Assembly (NCBI GenBank): GCA_030998015.1
Contig: JARWMV010000020.1
Coordinates: forward strand, 186,001 to 250,000
Reading direction: 5' to 3'
Origin: Ceratorhiza oryzae-sativae
Taxonomy: Eukaryota > Basidiomycota > Agaricomycetes > Cantharellales > Ceratobasidiaceae
Length of the DNA: 64,000 nucleotides
Shown: positions 48,161-59,699 of the stretch, piece by piece
Layout: the number at the start of each line of letters is the position of its first letter
Numbering within the stretch: the first letter of the stretch is position 1
Notes under the pieces: model-generated
Database searches by the model: none
Told to the model about the DNA's origin: nothing
The model's input: the letters and a program-made list of their open reading frames with translations, nothing else
Translations under genes and position numbers: made by a program

Positions 48161-49869
48161 ATGACCATCCTCTCCCCGTTCAAACTACTTCCCACCGAGG
48201 CCATTACCCACATTTTCATATTCCTTCCGCCTAAAGATATTAGAAACTGCCAAAATGTATGTATAACAACTCGCTCTCCTTTGCGGACTCCTTGATTCAT
48301 GCCAATCAAGGTCTGCTGGCTCTTCAGAAACGAGATCGTAAATTCCGCGCTGCTCCAGTACCTGCTCGAATTGGACGCTCTGGGTTACTGTGCTCCGTTG
48401 AACCCTCGCCGGGACCTCAGCTATGATGATAAAATCAAACTGTTAAGGCGAAATACTGAGCTTTTGACTCGTTCAAATCATTCCCCAACAATACTGGAGC
48501 TGGACCTCCCTGGGCTGACGATTTTCAATTCCCAATGTGCCAGGGGTGTCTTTGCTCACGGAGGGCCAAACTTGGACGTAACCCGAAGCATTCATATCCA
48601 GCGATTGTCCTCTTGCAACAAAGGCAGCGGATCCGAATCCTGGAAAATACCAGATCTCCAAGTCGACGCGCATTCGTATCGTATCGATCCAGATCAAGAC
48701 CTGCTGGTTTTACTTCACATTAACCCTGCTCCCGATCACCCTGAGGCCGATCTTGTTCGCACTTTTCATTTTCGCTCACTCAAGACTGGAGAACCGCATC
48801 CGCTGGCCGCCGTGCCAACCATTACCTCGCTGGATGTATTTACATCGACTTTCTGGCAAGAGAGCTTCCAGATCTTCGGGAATTATGTGGCTCTGCTCAG
48901 TCATACGAATCATCTCCTAACTTCGCGTTCTCCTCGCATATGGGTATGGGACTGGACTACTGGTCAAATAATCACGGTGAATACAATTTTATCTAATGGC
49001 TGAGTTCAATCAAATTGACGCCCAAGCAGATGGCCGACGTGGTGGGGAAGTGTTTTGCATTTGTGTCAGAATCCTGTTTCATTGTAGAATCAGTGCGGCG
49101 AAGTTATAGCAGAGAAACCATTGGATCGCTAGAAGTCTACAAATTTGATCCCCATGCCCCTGGCCGGCGAGCTCATCATGCTGCTTCGCTCCACCTCCCA
49201 ACTACCCCGGGGGATCCATGTCACTCTTCGATTGCCTTTATATTCTCTCCGCCCACCTCTGCCTTGTTTCAAAGCCGGGAGTTGAACAAGTCCTCGGTCC
49301 CACCTCGTGTCTACGATCTGTCGCCAACCTCGTACTATATCTGCGCGCGAATTCGAGTGCACAATATCGAAGCTTATCCAAACCAGTTGACACGGGGCTC
49401 TCTGTTGATCCCTGCTTCGATCATCCTCAACACCACCGTGGGTGCCTCTTCACATGACCCCCCAACACACATTTCCTGGGAGAATTGGGCAAAATGCACA
49501 TATTGGGTAAATGAACATATGGCCTTTTGCCAACCAAAGGATTATATTTTCGGGCGGCGGTTTGCCCCTTTGATGCGCAGCCCTCATAACAGCCACTTCC
49601 AGATTCCGGTTTATGAACTTGGACCGAGCAAACGAGCTAAACTCAAAGATACATCAACTGAGGACCTTGCTGCGATGCCTGGTGCACATCAATACCTCGA
49701 AAAAGTGTTCACGGCCAGTGGACATGCTCGCCATCCTGATTTGGTTGCTTTGATCACTGTTCCCACTGATGTTATGACAGTTGCTGAGGAGCGGCCAGAT
49801 ATTATGGTGGATGACGAACATGGTAAGAGGTCGTATCCATTACGCTACTTCTCATTTCTAAGACCTTAA
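48161..49869 (+). CDS. F-box protein, copy 1
   Basis: ATG at 48161 starts MTILSPFKLLPTEAITHIFI, followed by FLPPKDIRNCQNVCWLF, an F-box: the module that docks substrate receptors to SKP1 in SCF ubiquitin ligases. A typical Agaricomycete body follows (LLQYLLELDALGYCAPLNP, HPLAAVPTITSL, WVWDWTTGQIIT, VYKFDPHAPGR) with no clear WD or LRR repeats, and a C-terminal part with VPTDVMTVAEERPDIMVDDE. Introns lie at about 48254-48308 and 48976-49022. The reading frame stops at 49869, but a GT after DDEHG (about 49824) and an AG at 49878 would continue the protein with VTIYQVTF towards 50056. The substrate is unknown. A decayed copy follows directly. Confidence 0.75.
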
Positions 49870-50289
49870 TTTTACAGTTACAATCTATCAGGTGACGTTT
49901 ACAGTCTTGCGGTATGTGTTGATGCTAACGACCTGGGCTGCGGCAGGCGGCTGCGCCCCCAGGAACTTCACAGCGCCTTTATGTATACACCATTTAAAGA
50001 TAAATCCTATCTTTATGCTGTTATTTTTATTATATGCCGATCGTCACCCTTGACTAAACCAGTAAAACCGCCCAGCTATCAAGGCGTGTGTCTGATACAT
50101 CCACACATCTCGGTGTTCGTACCATTTGTTTGAAAATTCATGTCACATGCATGGCTCAGACGACCGCATTGCATTTTTCTTATCCTGGCGTAGCCAACCC
50201 ATAATACCTGCACGGATATCCCTGGAGAAGACTGCTTGTTCAAAACTTGCCGATATGTTCCAAAATACTCCAAAATACCGATAGATCTG

Positions 50290-53170
50290 GCTTGCAACCC
50301 CTGAAAGATATATCTCAAAGCCCTTTGATATCCTCGCTACGGAGGTGTTCGCTCATATTCTAGGGATCCCTCCGCCTCAGGACATCCAAAGCTGTCGCCA
50401 AGTTCGGGATCATTGACTGATTTTGGGGGAACGCTCACTCATAATAATTCAGGCGCGTCGTCTGCTTAGGAATGTCATCAACAGCTGTCCCCTGTCGCAA
50501 TACCCGCTCAAGTTGGATTCCCTTGGCTACTCGGCTCTGTTGAACCCCCACCCGGACCTCGACCACCAAGACAAGACTAAATTTCTAAGGCAAAAATATC
50601 AAACGCCGGTTGATTCCGTACGCCCACCTACGATGGTTGGCCACTGCCATTACCTGTCTCCTGTTGTCAATTTCGAGTTTTCGAAAGGAATGCTCATGCA
50701 CTGTCCGGGGACTCTGGTGGGGGGTTGTGTGTATCGGTTTTGGTCAGTGAGATGTGGTGGGCATCATCCGCTGGCTGCTGTCCCGTCGCTCGCGGTAGCG
50801 TCCAATGGTGAGTCGATCGCAGACGTTCAAATCGTAGGCAAATACATTGCCGCCCTGACGTATTCTCTTAGCTCCGTCTGGAGATGATGCCACGATACAT
50901 GTGTGCGAACAGACTCTCGCAGCGGATGTCACGTTGAGTGGTTCGCCCCGAATTGTTCTCCGTTGACTGTCCAGCAGTTTGCGAGAGTGTCCGCTCATCA
51001 AGTGGCGTTTGCGTCGGAATCGTGTTTTCGTTGCGTGCTTAGCGGGCACAATCACACTTCTGGAGACGACTTTGGGAATTACCCACAAGTCATCCTGCGA
51101 CGCCGGGGTCATGCAGCATCACTCCACCCCCCCGGTGTGCCCCGAACTACTCGTATCGTTGTTCGATGACGTCTTTGAACTCTGCGCCTACTCCTTCCTC
51201 GTTTTTAGGTACGACTCTCGTCGAATGTGCAATGCTGCCTCGCATCCATGCCTTGTCGCCAGCCTCTCACGACATATCTGTGCGCACATCCAGGTCAATT
51301 ACGCCGATGACCCGTTCAAGACATCACCCAGATGGTCATGGGCGGCTCCCCAATACAGGTGTGCTGGGAACCATGGGTCAAGGAAGCATATTGGAGAAAA
51401 CAACAACCTGGTCATGCACAGTGCGCGAGTATTTTTCTCGGGACATTGAACTGAGCGATTTCTGTATGATCCTCGAACTGTTGTGGGTCGAATATGGATG
51501 TACGAGCTCGGACGGGGCAAGTGGCTGAAACTCGAGGATCCGCTGGGTGGTATATACACTGGCTTACTAAACTCATGCAGCACGTGATGTGCTTTTTGCG
51601 AAATCATCGCTGGTCAGCGGTACGGTGGGTTTCAGCGTGCGGTGTGTTATTAAAGGATGTAGTATTTACATGTGGCTACCTTTTTGCGAAATTTGAGATA
51701 ATTTGGATCAGAGGCCGACGAGTGAGAGACGAATTGGTCACCATCTGTGCTGCAAGACTTTTGGAAATTGAGAATGTTATGAAGTCAAGCCCCGGACAAC
51801 ACATGAATATCAGCACGTACCTGGCCAATTTCGGTCAAACAAAGTGCGCATAATTAAATAGTAGGATATTTAGCATACCATCGCGCCGTTTGATAGCCGC
51901 TTTATAGGAAGATATGCACGCATATAGGTGATTAGGAAATAGGTACATTTCCCCCTATTTCAGCTTTCCTACTCACAAAGGAGGTGGATACAGTGGTGAT
52001 TTTGAGCTTATAGTACTACTTAGGTATACTAGAGCCTATTAGAGTGTAAACACTGAAGTACTTCAAGTAGATATACACTAGATCCATATACTGCATAACA
52101 CCCCCTGAGCTTGGAACACTAAAATCATCAGCCATACTGATTATAATTGGCTTAATGTGAGTGTTATGTATGCTCTGTATGTCTATAAAGACAATAGACC
52201 ACGCCTGAGACCCCTGGTTTCCCAGAGTGTAAGTTATAGACTATGCTTTGGCTTTTTGGCACTTCCTGATACTCAAATCCTTGGTAAGGTGTATGCACAG
52301 TCTGTAACTTACACTCTGGGAAACCAGGGGTCTCAGGCGTGGTCTATTGTCTTTATAGACATACAGAGCATACATAACACTCACATTAAGCCAATTATAA
52401 TCAGTATGGCTGATGATTTTAGTGTTCCAAGCTCAGGGGGTGTTATGCAGTATATGGATCTAGTGTATATCTACTTGAAGTACTTCAGTGTTTACACTCT
52501 AATAGGCTCTAGTATACCTAAGTAGTACTATAAGCTCAAAATCACCACTGTATCCACCTCCTTTGTGAGTAGGAAAGCTGAAATAGGGGGAAATGTACCT
52601 ATTTCCTAATCACCTATATGCGTGCATATCTTCCTATAAAGCGGCTATCAAACGGCGCGATGGTATGCTAAATATCCTACTATTTACTTATGCGCACTTT
52701 GTTTGACCGAAATTGGCCAGGTACGTGCTGATATTCATGTGTTGTCCGGGGCTTGACTTCATAACATTCTCAATTTCCAAAAGTCTTGCAGCACAGATGG
52801 TGACCAATTCGTCTCTCACTCGTCGGCCTCTGATCCAAATTATCTCAAATTTCGCAAAAAGGTAGCCACATGTAAATACTACATCTTTTAATAACACACC
52901 GCACGCTGAAACCCACCGTACCGCTGACCAGCGATGATTTCGCAAAAAGCACATCACGTGCTGCATGAGTTTAGTAAGCCAGTGTATGCGCGAATTGGAA
53001 GGGCTCGGCCAGTCGTTTAGAGCAAATTATCATGGGCACTGGGGGCGCTTGGTACCCGAGTCTAGCTTCTTCTGTCGTGACTGGCAGAAAAGAGTATCTA
53101 TGCTGAGGCGTGGTGGAATGTGGTGGCGGATGACGAACATGGCACGTTGTCGCGGTGATGGCCCTATCAT
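50290..53170 (+). pseudogene. F-box copy 2, decayed and split by an inserted element
   Basis: A tandem relative of the gene at 48161. The F-box is still readable (KPFDILATEVFAHILGIPPP, QDIQSCRQ), then LLRNVINSCPLSQYPLKLDS, LGYSALLNPHPDLD, GHHPLAAVPSLAV and VYELGRGKWLKLEDPLGG. The start codon position reads ATC instead of ATG. Large parts of the body are missing and the frame changes several times. The C-terminal end (AWWNVVADDEHGTLSR) lies beyond the palindromic element at 51554-52987, which therefore inserted into this copy. Confidence 0.75.
51554..52987. mobile_element. near-perfect palindromic (foldback) element with TA borders
   Basis: Two arms of about 693 bases (51554-52246 and 52295-52987) are inverted copies in exact register, around a loop of about 48 bases. 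I found only a handful of mismatches (for example near 51652, 51855 and 52236-52243) and no indels. The outer ends read TA-CACTGGCTTACTAAACTC and its complement followed by TA, so TA may be the target duplication, as in Tc1/mariner-type elements. No transposase was recognised; each arm has only a frame of about 92 codons without known domains. It interrupts F-box copy 2. An assembly foldback artefact is the main alternative, but the F-box sequence resuming on the far side argues against it. Confidence 0.8.
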
Positions 53171-53179
53171 TTATGGCTG

Positions 53180-53570
53180 ATGTGATTGGTCGTTGTAGTT
53201 GTGAAGTGAGAGATACTAGTACGAAAAGCGAGTATTGACAGTATGTTCTTATTTTGAACATGCCATAACCGAGGGAAACAAACTCTATGTCTGGCCGCTG
53301 TAGCACGATGATTCTGGTGTATGTTGAAGTGGAGGGTATGGGCACATTTCTCCATCTCTTGTCAAGATTGAGGTCGAGGCTAGGATACCGTATCGTTCAC
53401 GGCGGCTGCAAGCATGTTCTACACCCTAGCCGAACGGATAATCTTGACGCCCTCAAAATGACCCCAAATCCAAACCATTTATTCACACAGTGAATGTATC
53501 AACCCGAGCACAAAAAAAAAGGGATAAAGTAAAACAGCATCATGAGCAAGTCTAAATTCAACGTCATTCA
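53180..53570. other. intergenic, 3' flank of the GEgh16-like gene
   Basis: No gene supported. An A10 run lies at about 53512-53521, just outside the stop of the minus-strand gene. Confidence 0.4.
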
Positions 53571-53573
53571 AAT

Positions 53574-54353
53574 TCATGCAGTGGGGGCCCAAATCCATTC
53601 AATGGCGCGCTTGGCGTATTGACGCTTCTCGCTCGGGGCGGCAAAGTTGCGGGGGTGGCGCTGAGAACAAAGGCATGAGTGTGATATAGAGGGGATGACG
53701 ACGAAAGAACGTACGGAGCGAGTAGCCTTGGACTTGCCGCCGTTGCCCTTGGGTGCAGCAGCAGCAGCACCGGCGCCAGCTATCCAAAACGTCAGCGGAC
53801 CCATTGCGACTGGTGGCGGTAGAGATACTCACCCTGCTTGACCACCACACAGTTTCCAAACCCGCTCGCGCTCTTGAACGAGACCAAGCACGAGTCCTTG
53901 TTCGGCCCACCGGTGCACTTGGTCCCCGCGGGCAAGCTCACGCTCAACTGGGCCTTGGTCCCGACTTTGGGTGGGGCGAGCGGGCCGTTCTTGGTGATGG
54001 TGGCGGCCTTGAACGACTTGCCCGTGCCCGTGGGGTCGACCGAGGCGGTAAATTGGAGCGAGCCGTCCTTGTTGGGGTTAAAGTTGACGGCCTCGGCGGT
54101 GAAGGATGTGCCGGTCATGGTGATCGCTTGGGACGTGGCGAGTTTGGAGACGGCAGTGTTGCCGCATCCTTTCGCGGCGGACGGGCGTTGAGTCTAGGTA
54201 GGCTGTGAGCTTGGAGGTATGAAGGAAAAGGCGGATACGTACGTCTGAACGCTTGGGTGCGCCGTTGACGCCCAGGACGGGAGAGACGACGGCGTGGCCG
54301 AGGACAGAGGTGGCCAGAGCGGCGAGGACGACAAAAGACTTGGCGAAGTACAT
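53574..54353 (-). CDS. GEgh16-like secreted protein
   Basis: MYFAKSFVVLAALATSVLG is a signal peptide, cut before HAVVSPVLGVNGAPKRSD. The mature part has TQRPSAAKGCGNTAV, AEAVNFNPNKDGSLQFTASV, DPTGTGKSFKAATITKNGP, LSVSLPAGTKCTGG and CLVSFKSASGFGNCVVVKQ, then an Ala/Gly-rich linker (AGAGAAAAAPKGNGGKSKA) and a basic end RQYAKRAIEWIWAPTA-stop. This is the basidiomycete form of the GEgh16/Egh16H family of secreted proteins, linked to host contact and appressoria in other fungi; the role here is not known. Three introns: about 54193-54243 after KRSD, about 53780-53833 after VVVKQ, and about 53662-53714. The four Cys probably form two disulfides. Confidence 0.85.
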
Positions 54354-54532
54354 GATCAAGGAGACGTTGAGAGAGAGATCGTGGGGTGGCACAGCCGATC
54401 AAAGAGAGACTAGCTCGAAAGGATAGATGCTGGAGAACGAGAGGGGTGAGGCCGGCCTCGAAGTGCAAGGGAAGAAGGGAGAATAGGCGGTTGGAAGTGG
54501 AGGGGATGAGGAGAGAGCCAGCGAGCATGGGG

Positions 54533-54540
54533 CTTATATA
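54533..54540 (-). promoter_or_regulatory. TATA box of the GEgh16-like gene
   Basis: On the minus strand the sequence reads TATATAAG, 180 bases upstream of the ATG at 54353, with a C/T-rich stretch on the coding strand in between, as seen in strongly expressed fungal genes. Confidence 0.4.
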
Positions 54541-54559
54541 CCCCCTGGGAAGTCAGTCT

Positions 54560-55330
54560 TTTGCACCGGGCATGAGGCAAATCGACGATGGCTAATAATA
54601 TCCAGAAGCCTGGGTCTATATTGGCGACTCCATTGTCCGGCTCGGCGTCGTGGGGATATGAAACAAAGATCAAGCCCAGCCGGACAAGAAAGGAAACATT
54701 GGTCACGTGCCCAGAGGACAAAGCCCAACGCGGTCCTCGGATCATCCGGATGAGCATCGGCTGACCGGTTTTGGGTGTTCCGCTGCCTCCCCATTCTGCA
54801 GATAAAACATAATTGAATGGATTATCTCTTCCCACGACCGTTAGAATGCAGCGTCTGATCAAAGGTCAAATCCAACATCGGCCACCGTCCGCCTTTGCGA
54901 GGCTGGACGATCACTTCGGTTATCAAAAATCGACGCGAAACTTCGCCTGTCAATTTGAAAATCGCAAGGCTGGTATCGAGTCGCTTGGATACGCGGTTTT
55001 TTAAGCTTCGAGCAACTCAGATACGGTTTCAGCTCGTTGGCTGGCCGAAAAAAAAAGATCCCCAATCGATTTCTTCAGGTTGTGTTCACGTGCCAGGGGA
55101 TTTGGCGCTTAGCGACCACTGGGTGCTACGTCATAGCCAACATCATGTCCGGGTGGCCAACCCCTAGCTCCAGTCTCCACCTCGGTATTGAATATAAACA
55201 GGCCGCCCAAACACCTTGTGGCTGCATCGTAATACTTCTCTTGTAATATATTGAATACTTGAACCCCTACTCTACTTGGTCAGTCGCGTCATGCTCTTGC
55301 ACTCCTGTATGGAATTGATCAAACGCCCAT
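54560..55330. other. intergenic, no supported gene
   Basis: Short frames on both strands without domains. Likely the divergent upstream regions of the neighbouring genes. Confidence 0.35.
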
Positions 55331-55339
55331 AGAAACATC

Positions 55340-55660
55340 ATGGCTGGAGATCTGTCTGAACTTCTATTCCTCGTGATTGGATGGTTTGGATGGAAAAGCG
55401 CTGCCACTGCGTTTTTCACGAGCGTCGTCCTGCTGTTCTTGCTAAACGTACGGAGTGGTGAGGTTTTCATGCTTGCCCGGTTCGCCTCAATATTAAATAT
55501 TTTCACTGGTGACTAGAGGTCGACGCAAAAAACTCGTATCGTTCTGTACTGGCGAGGCGACGAGCAAATCCACAAGAGTTGGAGTACACGCTTGCGATCA
55601 CGACTGGGTTTTGGCTATTTATGGTTATTGTGCCTGTACTGGCGGACAAGATGGGTTTAT
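55340..55660 (+). CDS. possible small membrane protein, 3' end unresolved
   Basis: ATG at 55340 (atcATGG) starts MAGDLSELLFLVIGWFGWKS, followed by a second hydrophobic run FFTSVVLLFLLNV. A GTGAGG at about 55456 and an AG at 55516 keep the frame and lead to SYRSVLARRRANPQELEYTL and ITTGFWLFMVIVPVLADKMG, a further membrane segment. The ELEYxLAxxxxFxLF pattern faintly recalls TB2/DP1 (Yop1-like) proteins, but I would not assign it. The exon after 55660 was not found. The gene is possibly real and possibly broken. Confidence 0.35.
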
Positions 55661-55669
55661 AGATGTATG

Positions 55670-56195
55670 GAGTCATTCTGTAATATCATTTCTCTGGCCA
55701 TCTCTGCATAGCTTGTCACCTATGTCCGAGAAAAAACTACTATTCGTGCATAAAAAGTTCAACGTGATTCTTGGAAGGATTACTCGGCCGTTGAGCTGCT
55801 TGGACTTGTTGCCGCTTATGAAATCAGCATCGATCCAGTTCCCTGAAAGTTTCTTCCTCGTCTCACACTTGTTCTCTACCACCACTTTTCTACTTACAAC
55901 CTCCTGTACTCGGAGCTCTCATCTCCACCTTTGCTATACTGGTCGAATATATTGCAAACTGTAGCCCTTATCGCAGCCTCCATTTCGAGATAGATAAGCT
56001 GAAATAACCTAGAGCCAGAACCTATCAGAGGAAACATTCTCTTTATACTATCGACATTCTTCCCTGGCTCACCCCGCACTCGAACAATAGCCTCTTATCA
56101 CCTATGAAGTCTGTTTACTCAAAAATTACGCAATTGAATTTGTGTCCGGGACCGGAACCGGTTTAGTCCCGCCATGAAGTATCCCCGTCTTATCT
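55670..56195. other. intergenic
   Basis: No supported gene. It may hold a further exon of the small membrane protein and the promoter of the F-box gene that follows. Confidence 0.3.
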
Positions 56196-56258
56196 ATGCC
56201 GCTCGTGACTAGCGCTTTCTTGCTCCGGATCTCATTCTTCTTTCCTCCCCCGTTCAAC

Positions 56259-58223
56259 ATGCCTAGTGTGATTTGCTACAGAGCCAAGCCTCAAGACTGT
56301 GCATCGCTAGGTCACTTGTATCGCTCGTCACCCAATGATGCTGGAGCGCGACCGGTACCGGTCCGGGCTGGTCGCCATTTGTGCCTGAACCCTAGTTTTG
56401 CTCGACGTGGTCTCGTCAAGAGTCCGAGTCCCGTTAGAGTCTCTTTACCACTCTTGTTGATTTTGTCACCCGAGGTCGTCTTGCTCATTCTGGCCGAATT
56501 GCCGGGCTTGGACATTTTACGCTGTCGAACAGTAGGATTTTTGTTCAAGTTGCACTTGAAATCGGTCTTACATTCCATTGAACTACTAGGTCTGCAAGCT
56601 CCTCAAACTATTCATCGACCACTCGGCACAACTTCGGTACATCGTTGAAGCCCACGCCCGGGGCCTCGAGCCACTCCAAACCACGACCACCTGCGCCCAG
56701 CACCTGATCCAACACCTCCTCGCCCGGGAACGTTCTTGGACCATGTTCGGCTCCGTCCCGGGTATCCACACACCACTCGATCCCCCACCAACCAACAACG
56801 ACGACGACGACGACGCCAACGACGATCCATCCCCCCCGGAACACATCATCTATGATGCGGGGCGGATCGTGCGCTGTCGAGGATCCCACGTCACGCTCTG
56901 GACGCTCGGACCGCACGACCGGGTGAGGGAAGAGCACGTCGTGCCTGGTTTGGCCGGTGCGGGGTCGATCGTGATGTTTGGGGATCGGATCGCGTTTGCC
57001 GTGGCCAGGTGAGTTGGGGTCTCGGTTCGATGGGGGCGGCGGTTCGCCGGGATTGATCTGGAGTTTATGTTGCTCATGTTGTTCTTCTGGAACTGACATA
57101 CGTGTTTTTTTTTGGTGGTAGTGCGGTTTGCGTCTATTCGTTTGCGGACGAGAGAGTCGTCCGAGTCTTACCCGTTCTCAGACGGGGGAGTCTTGGTGTC
57201 TTGCGAGTTTGTGGAGATTACCTTGCGGCGCTGTTTTGTCCAGAACGGCAGAGTAGTGGAGTAATGCTTTGGAATTGGAGGACTGGAAGGCTTATTGACA
57301 CGGTGAGCGATCATGCGATATGGGATTTTGTCGGGATTTAGACGGACTTTTATAGCTCCATTCTGCCGGCGCTCCAACGCTCTCTTTTGCGTTTCTCAAT
57401 CCCGACGAAATCGCCTTGGTACGAACAAGTAGGAGTTCTCGGTCGGCCCAAATCGATGTGTATGCGATAAAATCCTCCTATACGCGCCTCCAATCCTCTC
57501 TTGCCCTTCCCGACGCCCATCCAGCAAAATGGTACTCCAAGGCAGAGATATACGCCAACGACACACCCACACTCCCCAACTCTGAAACGCTCATGCACGA
57601 CAAGGGCATCGTCGCAATCTCGGTCAAACTCCGTGCTCGTCTACTCCACGAGCCTGCCGCCGCGACACTCAACCGAAAGCTTTCAGTCATATTCGTGATT
57701 CGAAAAAGGGCGCTGAGCCATACCCGTCCCATATTCGGCCCAACGCCTTGGTCCGAATGGTCGCCGAATCAATTCCGTATCCTATCAGGCGTCCGACTCG
57801 CTCTCCCTCTCCACTCATCCCCCGTCTGGGGGAACCGTATCATCGCACTCGGACCCGAGCCGGACAAGCTTTCGTTGTTCGATTTCTGTCCATCGGGGCC
57901 AAAGCCGCTTTGGTCGTTTGGAAAGCGCCGGGTAGCCGGGGCGCGGGGGCTGCGTTTAGCGGAGGTGGAGGCGGGGCGATCGCTGCTGGTGGGATATCGT
58001 CCGGGCTGCATTGGCTCAACGGGCTAGGACGCTCGTGCGTGCTCATTCGTTTGGGGCTGGAGAAGGCTGGTTCGAAGGGATGGAGATTGGGTCCGAGGGG
58101 ATCGTGGAGCAGATACCGTATGTGGTTTCGATTCGGAGGGGTGTGAGCGGTGTGCATAGTGCTGCGGTTGATGGGGAAAGGGTAGTTGTAGTGGTGAGTG
58201 GGTGCGCTTGCGTTGCGAAGTGA
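56259..58223 (+). CDS. F-box protein, third member
   Basis: Start chosen at MPSVICYRAKPQDCASLGHL (56259); an in-frame ATG lies at 56196. The F-box reads LLLILSPEVVLLILAELPGL, DILRCRT, intron, VCKLLKLFIDHSAQLRYIVE. The body contains an Asp run (NNDDDDDANDD, from GAC repeats), VTLWTLGPHDRV, MLWNWRTGRLIDT, then after a 53-nt intron AFLNPDEIALVRTSRSS and a C-terminal part with ALGPEPDKLSLFDFCPSG and PYVVSIRRGVSGVHSAAVD ending at 58223. The frame changes once more near 57980-58025, between LLVGYRPG and TLVRAHSFG, without a clean intron; this may be a one-base indel. SCF substrate receptor by family; the target is unknown. It is diverged from the copies at 48-53 kb. Confidence 0.65.
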
Positions 58224-58416
58224 ATTGATGACAGGTTATTGCAGAAGAGTGAGGAGGATTCTCATGGAATGATTGTATCGAGTGCTATATCCTTTGTGTG
58301 CTCCATGTAATATGCTTGTATATGTATCTTTGGTGTAGATTTGTTGATTTGGCGATGGATGTATACATATATTTTCGTGACGTGCCTCTGATCACTGTTG
58401 CTTTTGTAAGGAATAT

Positions 58417-59693
58417 TCAAGAAAGGTACAGAAGGCAGTATGGTACAACTAGTCCAGTCGCGCTCGCCTCTAGGTCCTTCAAATGTTGATCCCATGCATT
58501 GTGCTCTCCACGGCGACTTTCGCCCATCGATTCGTATACCCTCAAAAGCCAACGCCATGTTGACAGTGTATGCGAATGCCTCGACTCGAGCACATGTTCC
58601 TGCCCATCTCCCGCCCGCTTCGTCAAATCTTCCGCCTTCTCGTATCGGCGTTGGTACCAGCACGTGCAGGCGAGGTGTGTCACCTACGTCAAACTATGTG
58701 GATGCTGTACGCGTACTCTCGCCTCATGCCTCCTAGCACCTTCAGCTATAACGCTTCTGCCTTGTCGTATCAATCCTAGGTGCATCGGGCTAATGCCAGG
58801 CCACTTGCCGTGCTCGTCGCATGAGGATGTTCATCCCCAAGCTTGCGCCTTTTCACTTGCAATACATGCTCATATATCGACTCTGCCTCGTCGTATCGAC
58901 ACCGATGGTAGTATGTATCCTCCAGCACGTGCATCGAAAACAGAGGACTGGGACGTTCGCCTCCCTACACCAACTGGCTGGCATTTGCTGCTTGAACCAG
59001 CAGGGGCCTCTGCTTCGCAGTATCGACCCGTGCCTTGCACGTTAGCGCAAGGTGATGGATTTTGATGAGGGAGCCTTTATCATGGCCGCCATAGACTCGT
59101 GAGCTTGTGTCTATGACATCTCGCTGTAGGGTCTCTGCTTCAGTGTATTGACCAAGGTCACAGTAAGTTTGTGCGAGGTTCGCTATCGCTATGAGCGTTC
59201 CACGATGCTCGGGGCCTGCCACTTCCTTTCTGGCTTCAACCAGTTGCCGCTGTAGCTTCAATGCCTCATTGAATCTCAGTTGCGTGTATGCTAACGTAAG
59301 GTTAGCTATACCGATGAGTGCGCCCTCGTAGCCCTCTCCAAGCGCATACTCCCTCCCATCCACTACTATGTTCTTCATCTCCATTTTCGTATTCCATTTG
59401 GCTGCCCAACAATATATCTCAGCAAACCATCCTACGTTGTTTGCGCTCGGTTGCGGGTTTCTATCAAGAAGCCTGGTTACGTGTATTTCCACTATCCGTT
59501 TGTAAGCCAGATTTTCAAAGTTGCCTTCGCCGTCGACCGAGGCAGCCATCAGCAAGGTTGTATGGTCTATGGCGGTGCTGGTTGAAAACCCAACTTCTAG
59601 ACTTCCAGCCAAGACACGCAGATCATATGCTCTCTTTAACCCATCGTAGTGTACGAGTGCATATAACATGAGCTCGGTCATTGTTATCCGCAA
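58417..59693 (-). pseudogene. tetratricopeptide-repeat gene relic
   Basis: Kinesin-light-chain-like TPR units are readable on the minus strand: GIANLTLAYTQLRFNEALKL, IAIANLAQTYCDLGQYTEAE, then in other frames RYDEAESIYEHVLQVKRRKL with GDEHPHATSTASGLALA, and THLACTCWYQRRYEKAEDL. Between them are at least two frame changes and in-frame stops (after SQLV at 58965 and after ALARCT). The preceding 100 residues (from 59693) have no known domain. The whole looks like the C-terminal end of an NB-ARC/TPR-type protein that has decayed. Confidence 0.7.
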
Positions 59694-59699
59694 TTTTCA

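Noticed and set aside
53753..54208. Plus-strand open frames of 117-151 codons
   Set aside because: They are antisense to the GEgh16-like exons, which have a signal peptide, conserved motifs and correct introns.
54410..54862. Minus-strand open frame of 150 codons upstream of the GEgh16-like gene
   Set aside because: It covers the TATA box and 5' flank of that gene and shows no domain.
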